This document shows, one piece after another, positions 55,001 through 64,000 of a stretch of DNA of 64,000 bases (position 1 is its first letter; every line of letters starts with the position of its first letter). The position numbers and the translations under genes were made by a program. The stretch is from NCBI GenBank assembly GCA_034509925.1, contig CM067529.1, forward strand, positions 7,851,501 through 7,915,500. Direction: 5' to 3'. A model generated the notes under the pieces. The model did no database searches. It saw only the letters and a list, made by a program, of their open reading frames with translations, and was not told the origin of the DNA. The DNA comes from Hirudinaria manillensis (taxonomy: Eukaryota; Annelida; Clitellata; Hirudinida; Hirudinidae).

Positions 55001-58000
55001 CAACTTACAGAATCAGTTGTGAAGCAATTCTTACCTCTGGACGACGGTAATTGGACAATTACAATTAATAATTGAATTGGCATTCAATTAATTTAATGAT
55101 CGAGTTTAGCGATGGTAATCAAATGTCTTGTGTGCCTATAATTTGTTGGTTGTTACAAATATTATTTTTGCATTAATAAATTTATTTCTCAGCATATCAG
55201 ATGGATCGCAAAATAGTTTTGCAGTCAAAAGTTGTGAGGCTTCTAAGGATTCTAGCAAGTTCTGATGTCAAAGTTGCTAATTATTTGGTAAACTAGGCTT
55301 TTACTTTTATATTTGTTACGTAGATGGACATATATTTTATATTTCAATTAATTTTAAATTAAAGAAATTAATTTTCATGCAGTTTGAGAAATATGCTGAC
55401 AATGTTTTTCAACACCTCCAACAACAAGTCTCACAATCCTGCCTGTATTATGAATCACTGAGATTCTTTATTGTCCTTCTCAGATATGGATTGGCGTATG
55501 AGAAATTCAAGTGAGTTTGTGGTTACATTAAATTAATTGATAGCTAGCAAACTCTAACAAGTTAATGCTAAATTGCATTGCACATTGTGCTTTTTTTTAT
55601 ATTTTGTATTTCTATTTTCTACCTGAGGTCAGTTTATACAGTTTATTGATTGTTAAATTTTTTTAACAGAAGCTGCATTACATTCATTGTCACAAGACTG
55701 CATGCACTTTCCAAGTCTCCTGATGAAATGTACAGCACTCATGAAGCTGCTTTGCTCTTATCATTTGCAGAGGCTGGAATATGTGCTTTACATAACAAAG
55801 GAGACCCAAAGTAAGGCTTTATCAATTAAATCTTTGGTTGGCAGATTATACTATAATATTTGAAACTCTGTTTAGCACCGAGATTTCAGATGAATCGTAT
55901 CAAGAATTTTCAGAACTCGTCTCCCTTGTTATCAAAATTTGCAAGGAATGTACCTGTGATTTTGTGTCTCAATATTATATGCAGGTTAGGATAATGAATA
56001 ATCTCAAATAACTTATGTTAATCATTTCTTTTCAAATAACTATTTTATATATTTTCCAGAAATATACGACTTCAGGCCTGCTGGCATCCTCACTAAACTG
56101 TGTTGCCACTTGTTTTGCCAAGGTGAATTAAAATTATATATATATTTTTTAACAAAATTGTGTCAAAGATAGTCAATTAAATAATTTTTATTAAATTTCT
56201 TTTTTGATTCAGTTAAACACGAAACTGTCTGCAGAGGCATCGGAATTTAAAACCCTCGTCCTCGTTCCCTGCTTGGACTCTGTGTCCTTTGAAAGGGCAG
56301 TGAGCTTCCTCAGAGCTAACTCTTCTATGACAGAAGGTGCTGAAGTACTCGAAAGTCTTGGAGAGTCGTGTGCCTCGTTCAGAACGCTCGGGTCGTTGTG
56401 GGCAGATCCTTGTGTTTTTGAATCACAGCTTCGTGATGATTCAAAAATTAAGCAGAAGAAGTTGGTGTCGTCGCACTTGGAAGTGCATCAAGTTACAGTC
56501 ATTACACCAAGGTCTTCAACCTTGCTTCCACAGCACACGTCACCATCTCCATTGTCCCCTCCTAATGTTAAGTGGCATCCTGTAGTTGACCCTCTTTCCA
56601 CCACTTCCTTTATGGTAGCGATAACTAGGGTGGCACTTGCACTAGCTCATCCATGTTTTGGGAACAAAGAGGTGACACATTAGTTGTTATTATGTCTGAT
56701 AACAACCATTCATCATACTTAATCATTTTTTAGATTCTTCTGAAAGTTTTGAAACATCGTGAGATTCATACTTATCTTTCAAAGTTTATTTCTGTCTGCA
56801 AAAACTCTGCTCTGAGGAGAAATTGGTTTTCAAGGTTTGAGGCTCATTTTGTATATTTCATCTGCAAAATGGCCAAACAAATTGCCCATTCTTCTGAGCA
56901 TAAAAGCCATTTGGACTTGGTTCTTTATCACAAAGTGGCCTTAAATCTCTTGACATCACTCCACCGAGGTGATGAAGCAATGGCCTCTGAGGTGATTGTA
57001 GACATCATCTTCTGTAAGGAATTCTTTGGGTAAGGAGTTTTGGATAACCTTTGGATGTTTTTAGGCAAATATTATGAACAATATTCTTCATACATATGAT
57101 ATACTTTAATATTATATCATATAAATAAGTAATATTTAGTTATTCCTTACATGTACAAGAAAAACCTATTTTTAAATGTTTGTTAAAATGATTTCTTTAA
57201 ATTTTTTTAATTTAGTGATGTCTTTGGAGCAAATTTAACTCGGGACTTTCAAAGCAGTTTTATTGTTGATACGAAGAGGTCTCCCTTGATTGACTTTGAA
57301 GATGATATTTTGAACAACCTCTTGGACATGGGCAATGCCTACGTTCAGTTATTCTTCAATGAAGAAGATGTCACATTATCTAGGTTTTCATAGCACAAAA
57401 CTATTTGTAAGTTGTGTGTTCAGACTCAGTAACTAAATTCTTATTCAGAAATTCACTTGATGGATTTGGGATGGGATGCATGATGGCAGGCATTTGTGAT
57501 GAAACAGTCATGAGATGCGATTGGCTTCTTGAACCACTGAGACATCTTTATGACCTCAAAAACCAATCTAAGTGAGAAAGAATTAATTGTGGTAACATAA
57601 TGAGACCATCAAACAATATTTGTGACTGATTATTTTGGTTTTGACAGAAAAAATCCAGAGCTCAGTGGTATACTTAAAAATTTGGAGGAGTTGTCTAGCC
57701 ACTCTATAAGAGCTGTGTTGCTCTTTGAAAAGTGCAGACCGGAGGTTTTGCAACAGATTCCTGATCAGTTGAAGTTTGTCAGGTTGATTCAAGCTGTTGT
57801 AGCAGGTTGGAATTGAGTTAATCTTCATTAAATCCAATTTTATGACATTGCATTGATAAAACCTGTTGATTCTCAGCAATAAATTGAATAATGAAACATT
57901 TATTACTATTAATTTCAGCTGGTAGAGAGATGGAGACTGGGGTGGCATACTCCTACCTAGATCAACTTGTGGAGGTTCTTATTAGGAACCACAAAAAGTG

Positions 58001-58696
58001 TGGAGTAGTGGTGCATTGCTTTTTCAAGGAGCTGTATGAATCTTTTTTGGATATTTACCTGCAATTTCTTGGTGGAGTTCCTGTTTTTGATGTCATGGTT
58101 TTGTTGCCGTTATTTTTGTTTGACAACAAAGGATGCCTGTGGCAACTGTTGTGGCTAACAAAGGTTGAAGTTACTCGTTATCTCTTCCTTCCCTTGAATC
58201 AAGTAAGTTGGCATTTTTAAAATTAAATTATGACTTTTTAAAAACTGGATAAATGGTAATTCTACAGTTCCCTGGCAACATCGATGTATTGCTAGAGTCC
58301 AAGGATGTAAGCAACATTCCCTTTGTTAAAATGTTCTACCAGTGCCTCAAAATGAAATGGTTCAGACAAAAAAGAACTCCAATTCCATACTTGATAGCCA
58401 TACATTACCTTAATCATTTCCTATTCTCATCTGTTGAAACTACCGAATGTGGACATGATATGAGAAAGCTGATTGCAAAGGAGTTAAACAACTGGGAAGA
58501 GGTTTGTTTATAGAGAAAATGATCCATGTTGTTAAATATTTACATGCTTAGAGTCTTTCTTATTTTCATTTTGTAGCCAGTAAGGTCTCATGTTCTATTC
58601 TACAAACAAGTAGACTCAAACCGTGACAGTGGATTTGAACTTTATGAGAACCTTACAAATTCACGGCAGAAACAGCTCTCGAAGCTTGTATTGTAA
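52061..58696 (+). CDS. RPAP1: RNA polymerase II-associated protein 1
   Basis: Twenty-one exons: 52061-52171, 52569-52764, 52826-53178, 53259-53348, 53888-53989, 54159-54326, 54479-54625, 54809-55046, 55193-55287, 55383-55510, 55670-55810, 55876-55984, 56060-56122, 56213-56671, 56734-57029, 57216-57383, 57449-57571, 57648-57805, 57919-58202, 58268-58501, 58577-58696. They give 1260 aa (human 1393). The start KRPKTTDSEDDLLLMQRNFL matches the family N terminus. The RPAP1 N domain lies around residues 110-160 (HSVEEILDEMKQLQDRFGPE). The conserved RFGLYGE and LYHHGEEPERGGYTLQE begin near residue 221, and the tail GFELYENL matches the family C terminus. RPAP1 bridges RNA polymerase II and its assembly and import chaperones, and is needed for Mediator-dependent transcription. 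The middle is helical and less conserved. Confidence 0.95.
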
Positions 58697-58701
58697 ATAA
58701 A
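58696..58701 (+). terminator. RPAP1 polyadenylation signal overlapping the stop codon
   Basis: AATAAA begins on the last base of the RPAP1 TAA stop. If it is used, the 3' untranslated region would be only about 15 to 30 bases. Confidence 0.45.
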
Positions 58702-59315
58702 AGCATGAGAGGTCTTGGTTCAGTTCACATCTTTTCTCTTCATATAATAAACTCGACTTTGTGGGTTGGAATGAAGAATTAGTAACCGGCAAAACACAAC
58801 TCACAGGTGGGGTATTTAGGAATGGTAACCCACTCAGATACTAACCCTAACGTACTTTGGAGATCCCCTGCAGACTTGCTCTTGCGAGTTGCTTTTCACC
58901 TGCTACCTATTCAAGCACATGTAATTTCGGAGTCGAGAAAAGATTGGTGTCGGTTTTTTGCCGCGAGTTTTGGGAAAGTTAGTGAGGCGTAATATCTAGA
59001 TATTATAAAGTCGGAGGGAACGGGCTGATTGGAATGTATTGACATTTCAAGAGGGTAGAAGGTCTGTTTATGTTAATTATTTCTGCTCGAAAGCACATGT
59101 CAATATTGGTAGACAATTCAAAATTTAATTTTTTAAATTTCTGTTTAAATCATGAAAACAAATGTCATTAATTTTACGCCAAATTACATAAAACAAATGG
59201 TAAAATGAGATGTCGTGCCAATTACTGAATTGAATCAATTCATTTTTAGTTGTAAACAGTGCCCTTTGCGCCACTTTGCTCATCTCGGATTTATTGGCAC
59301 CTTCTCAGCTTTCTG
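58697..59315. other. Intergenic region between RPAP1 and IMMP1L
   Basis: About 620 bases without a coding exon. A 61-codon frame at 58807-58992 has no splice partners or family motif. Confidence 0.6.
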
Positions 59316-60631
59316 ATGTCGTATCTTAAACGGTTGTCGAGATTCGTGAGTCGATATGGAGTCATTGCAGTCTCCATAACTTGTGTGACGCATTGCACAT
59401 CTACGTTCATTGGAGAAATTGTGCTGGTTAATTTTATTTTTAGTCGAGTCTGATTGGTGCTTTCATTGAATATAAGACCTTATAAGTAGAGTTAATACAT
59501 TTAACAGTTTTTTTACTTTTATTAAAATTTTTCACTAAATTAGTGAATGTTTTATGTCACTTTAACCTTCTCTTTGGTTTCTTTTTAGTGTTCAGGTCCC
59601 TCAATGATACCAAATATAATGCCAAATGACGTTGTTTTGGTCGAAAAGTTGTCAGTGAAGTCATTGAAAATACAAAAGTAACGTTTGATCCAATAACTGC
59701 ACTCTATTGGTCTTATTTTAGGAAGATATAGAAACATGATATTGATACTGGAAGATACATAGATTTATGGATACAATTTTGATTATTTACTAGGTTGCAT
59801 TTGGTAACTCATTTGACATTTACTTTGCTATATAAACATCTATTGAAAGTACTAGATGAGGATTTGTAAGTATGCAATATACCAGCTGTTTGTTATAATA
59901 GATTATTATGTTTATTAATTCTAAGTGTGTATCTTAAAGCTATAATGGCCACTTAATGTTTTAAGTGGGGATATTGTCATCTGCAAATCACCTGTAAATC
60001 CTCAACTGAACATTTGCAAGAGAGTTGTGGCAATGGAGGGTGAATATATAGGATTCAAACGTTGTGAAGATGGCCGAAGACATTATATGGTAATTACATT
60101 GGTGTTGTCTTGATGTGCAAGAAATGATTATTAGTAATCTTTGTGATAGCCAAAATGATTAAATGAGATAAGCTGTAGCTTATGTATATTTGATTTTTTA
60201 ATGGTGCTTTGTTGATAGGTAGTTACCCAACACATAAGTTCCTAATACATTTTTTTTTAAATAAATTTATCTATTATACTAGAGTTATCTTTGAGGTATA
60301 AATGATAATAAAGTCCTGATTTTATATTGAAATTGTTATTAATACATCATTGTTCACATTTAGGTTCCCAAAGGTCATGTTTGGCTGGAAGGTGACAACA
60401 AGGGCAATTCTAAGGATTCTTCATCTTTTGGCCCTGTTCCATATGCTCTTATTCAGGGCAGAGCTTTTCTTAGGGTTAGCACATAGTTAAGAATAATTAT
60501 TTTTTATATTTTTAAGGTAGATTTATTAATCAGAATGGAATGAGTACTTTTAAAAAGTATTTCAGTGAGTACTTCATAATACCTTTTCTTTGTTTCAGAT
60601 ATGGCCTTTGGATTCTATTGGAGTATTGTAA
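59316..60631 (+). CDS. IMMP1L: Mitochondrial inner membrane protease subunit 1
   Basis: Five exons: 59316-59426, 59589-59677, 59966-60089, 60364-60474, 60599-60631, giving 155 aa (human 166). The protein is a signal-peptidase-fold (S26) serine protease with a Ser-Lys dyad. Serine 42 lies in CSGPSM and Lys85 in [17 protein letters not shown] and the [12 protein letters not shown] box follow in the usual order. A hydrophobic N-terminal segment anchors it in the inner membrane facing the intermembrane space, where with IMMP2L it removes sorting signals from imported proteins. The C terminus is shorter than in human because it stops soon after RIWPLDSIG. Confidence 0.95.
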
Positions 60632-61239
60632 TATAATTTAAGCCATTGTTAATTTATTTTTTTTTTAATGTATAAATATAAAAATGTAAAAAAAAAATGC
60701 TTTCAGTGTTGTTGGTTTCACCTTTGTGTAAAATACAAATAAGGAAAAACCAGAGCAAGTGAGAGTTTCCCAATAGCCCCTGGAACCCGTTTAGCGAATT
60801 ATGGGCTGATGAATAAGATTCGGGATATGGGAGGTTCTCACTAATGAGAGCATATAGTTAAAAATGAAGCTTGTGTTTATTAGTAATAGGGATTGCAGTT
60901 AATTGTTAATTGCTTTCTCCGCGACGAGTCCATCCCGGGCGTTCGGGTATGCAACTTGTTATAGCCTCAGATTGTAAATTTTGAAGGTGAAGAGATATCT
61001 CCAACAAGCTTGTAAATAATAACTTCCACAATTTTTAAATGCTGTAACCCATGTGAGAAATGTCTTAAAAGATATTAATAACTTCTAGATGCAATTTAAA
61101 TAAAGAAATGTATTTATTTTGCAAACAAATATCTTTAATGAATTGGAATTTTTATGTCAATGTTTTGAATTGGTAAATAGTAAACAACACTCTGTTTATC
61201 GCTAACGTTTTTCACGTGCGAGTTATAGTTTGCTTTGCA
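60632..61239. other. Intergenic region between IMMP1L and UTP25
   Basis: About 610 bases without a coding exon. The minus-strand frame at 61135-61368 overlaps the first UTP25 exon and is a shadow of it. Confidence 0.6.
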
Positions 61240-61831
61240 ATGGCTAAAATTGGAAAGAAAAAGCTTTCTCATAATAAAAATGATAAACAAAAGTTTAAGG
61301 GTCAGAAAAGAAAGCGTTTCGATAGGGATATCAGACCAATGAAAAAACGCAAAATGGAAGGATCGCAAGATAAAGTTCTGTAAGAAAAATTTTAATTTTA
61401 TTGTTTATAACAAACATGGAATTTTAAAATTGTAAAGCTAATCGTAGTAAACAAACCCGTTTAAATTATTCAAGCAATAGAATTTTTGAAATTCTGACTT
61501 TTGTGTTTGTTGTGCTAGGTACGTATCGCATAAACCAAATCAATAATGATTAGATAAAATATTATATATTTAAAATATAATTTTGTGGTTCTTTTATTTT
61601 TTAAAAGAACTAAAAAACAGTTGAAGAAGAAATTTTTCTCAGCAAGGCAATATGAAGTAAAAGAATTTGAAGCAAGGGTAGGTTCTGAAACTTTTGACTC
61701 AGAGCATAGATTTTTATTGTATCATGATAAAATTGGATGATTACATCATATCATCTCCAAAAATGCAATGATTTAATTATCTTATTTGTTAAGGACGTTT
61801 GATTAAACGATTTGCTTAAATAATTTGCTTG

Positions 61832-61862
<31 letters not shown>

Positions 61863-64000
61863 CTGCCGTGCAATAACTACAAAAGTTTTCAATAAATGGA
61901 GGTGGATAAAAATGCCTATTCAATTTTTTTTTTAGAAAATCACAGATGAAGGAATTCTGAGGAAAATGGATGTTGAAGATGAAGAAGTTGATAATCCTTA
62001 CAATGAGTTTGTAAACATGTTTGGAGTGAGGAGGAATGTATCAGGAGAAAGTAATATTAAATTAATTATTATTTCAAAAAATTAGTTGCTACATTTTAGT
62101 AATTGATGGAATTTTCTGCGATTTGCTCTATTAATTGCTCTTTAATTTTATCAATTAATAGAATTGATTGGTAAAGTAAAATAATTAATTGGGTTAAATA
62201 CGTGTTAATTATATCTTTTTAAATTTAGATGACATTTTTGAATAGTTTATCAATTTTCTTAACCACATTATTTGAATTGCTTCCGGAGGTGATGATGATG
62301 ATGATTGTGCCAAAGAGGAGGAGTGTGAGGAAGATGAATCTGAGGATGAAGAGGAGGAGGAGGACATGGATGGTGCAAGTCATGTCAATACTGGAGAAGC
62401 AAGAGGAGAAGAAGAAGCAGATGATGATGATGATAACAATAATGATGATGATGATGATGATGATAATAATGATGATGATGATGATAACGATGATGTTCAA
62501 TCTGAGGAAGAGGAACAAGTTCATGCTGCAAAAGGTGAAGACTTTGAGATTTATGGTTACAATTATTTTGTAAATAAATTAGAAAGTCCTACATGTATAT
62601 AACAATTGGAGTTATTTAACTATATATTATGTGACATGTCCAATTACAATTCTAAATAATAACATTATTATTTGTGATTACAGATCCTTACAAGGAGCAC
62701 TATGGACCAACACTGGATGTCAAAGTGGCTGTTTCTCTCCTGAAACCTTCCAAGTGGAATGTTGAAAAAGTTCAGGTGACTGTGATTTCTAATGCAATTT
62801 GTGTATTAAACATCTTTTGTTTGATAATTTATCACTGTGTATAAAGCTAGTATCATTTGTTTTTATTGTTTAAACATTGTTGTTTTTAGATTCCCCTCTT
62901 TGATGAAGCAACAGTGATGTATCCTCCTGCACTGACTGCTCCATCATTCCAATTTGGTGATGTTGACCTTAGGAAGTCTTGTGTGGGTTTACTCTTAATG
63001 TTTACTCTCAGTGTTTACTTTCAATTAAGAATTTTTATTATTTTTTTAAAAATGTTATTTATTATTTTTTCAGATCAAAGCTCATATTGTCAACCAATTT
63101 AAATCATTGCATCAACAATTTCCATCGTTTTCTGCAAAGTCGAGTATGTTTGACCTTTGGTTGATGAAACCTTTTTAATTATGCTTTAATTTAATACTAT
63201 CTTTTTAAACATTATTTGTAAATATATTTTAATTTATGTCTTAATTGCAAATCTCAACTCTTTTTTGAAGAAATTAAAAAAACTGTTTATTAGAACATTT
63301 AAATCAATCTGCATAATTCTAATTGAGCAATCTATTTCCAATTCCTTATCTTTTAACCCTTTCATAACATTAGACACAGCATGGACTATGTTAGATTATA
63401 ACTTTATTGAAGTGACAAAACTCATCTGATTGAATTATGTTGATTTTTATCTTACTTTATTTAAAATTTATTTTATCTTGAATTGAGTCCCATGGCATCC
63501 TTTTGGATTCTCTCACAATTGTCCAATTACACGCTATAAATATTCTAAAAATATTTATAAATAAATTAATTCAGTTAACTCATCTAATTATAAAGAGATG
63601 AGATTATTTTACTAGGTTTCAGTGCTCATTATGGTCATTTCTTAGTTAAAGTTTATTAGTTGTTAAAGTTGCTTGATAATTCTCAGGTGGCCTGTCAGAT
63701 GTACAAGAAAATCTGTTTCCCATAATCAACAGTTATACTGTTAGTCACTTGAGAAAATCACTTGTTATTCATTTGAAACTAATTTGTAGTAATTCCACTA
63801 ATTGTTGTATAGCTTTAAGTACGCTAATCGTTGGTTACCTGATTCTAAAAATTGTTTTGTTAAAATTACCTCAGGACTTGTACTTTCCAAGCAGAACATT
63901 CAAAAATGGAGACGATCTCATGTTCTTATATTGCCTGCATGCCCTCAATCATGTCACAAAGTGCGAAACATTTGTTTACAACAACAAATTTAATTCTAAA
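61240..64000 (+). CDS. UTP25: UTP25 small-subunit processome component (DIEXF), 5' part
   Basis: Nine exons are visible: 61240-61379, 61608-61677, 61936-62050, 62289-62534, 62684-62775, 62890-62982, 63074-63143, 63687-63739 and 63875 to the window end. All are in phase (335 codons so far; the family is about 750 aa). The N terminus is lysine-rich and nucleolar-like. Exon 4 is almost wholly acidic with long aspartate runs. The core begins with DPYKEHYGPTLDVKVAVSLL and W-x-V-E-K-V-Q, and continues into FPIINSYTDLYFPSRTF and FLYCLHALNHVTK, which match the UTP25 motif NSYRDLFY with YCLHAINHVLK. UTP25 is a degenerate DEAD-box-like protein of the nucleolar U3 processome, needed for early 18S rRNA cleavage. 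The C-terminal two-thirds lie beyond the window. Confidence 0.9.
61836..61862. repeat. (TA)n microsatellite in UTP25 intron 2
   Basis: About thirteen TA units lie between UTP25 exons 2 and 3, about 70 bases before the acceptor. Confidence 0.9.
62428..62495 (+). repeat. GAT/AAT triplet repeat encoding aspartate and asparagine runs in UTP25
   Basis: An imperfect GAT/AAC/AAT triplet array in exon 4 encodes long aspartate runs broken by asparagines. The same bases give isoleucine-rich and methionine-rich frames elsewhere, which are artefacts. Acidic tracts are common in UTP25 N-terminal regions, so the tract is probably expressed. Confidence 0.85.

Noticed and set aside
62225..62524. A 99-codon isoleucine-rich minus-strand frame and a methionine-rich plus frame
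   Set aside because: Both are other-frame readings of the GAT triplet repeat that encodes the acidic tract of UTP25.

Overview
The window is animal nuclear DNA. It is AT-rich, its genes are split into many small exons with consensus GT-AG introns, and it encodes a set of conserved single-copy animal proteins: CDC23/APC8, BLOC1S6/pallidin, PAXX, presenilin, RPAP1, IMMP1L and UTP25. The secreted metalloproteases with C-terminal six-cysteine modules are a type I associate with invertebrates, especially molluscs, so a lophotrochozoan is my best guess. The taxon is not proven. All exon models were built by eye from reading frames, splice sites and phase bookkeeping.

Left half, about 1 to 32 kb. 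Three minus-strand secreted-protein genes lie head to tail: metalloprotease A (2877-25067, 14 exons, 615 aa), metalloprotease B (26300-29975, 12 exons, 554 aa) and a 92-aa protein (31205-31979) made only of a signal peptide and two of the same six-cysteine modules. A and B share the same intron phases all the way down. The main feature of the window lies inside intron 4 of gene A: a head-to-tail array (8210-24064, plus strand, antisense to A) of a 4020-bp R2-like non-LTR retrotransposon with a restriction-like endonuclease. It holds one 5'-truncated copy and three full copies that look identical. Gene A remains intact around it; its intron 4 is about 17 kb, against 106 bp in gene B.

Middle, about 32 to 35.6 kb. 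This is gene-poor AT-rich DNA with a long AAT/ATT-rich tract, an orphan acidic reading frame and a decayed LINE fragment.

Right half, 35.6 to 64 kb. This is a compact run of housekeeping genes: CDC23 (+), BLOC1S6 (-, convergent with CDC23), PAXX (-), presenilin (+, divergent from PAXX), RPAP1 (+), IMMP1L (+) and the 5' part of UTP25 (+, cut by the window edge). They act in unrelated processes (anaphase-promoting complex, lysosome-related organelle biogenesis, DNA end joining, gamma-secretase, RNA polymerase II assembly, mitochondrial peptide processing, ribosome biogenesis) and are simply neighbours.

The strongest candidates for something new are the intronic, apparently identical R2-like array, whose two ends look like one target-primed event that read through several templates, and the family of six-cysteine modules on symmetrical phase-1 exons, found both as metalloprotease tails and as a free-standing secreted protein.
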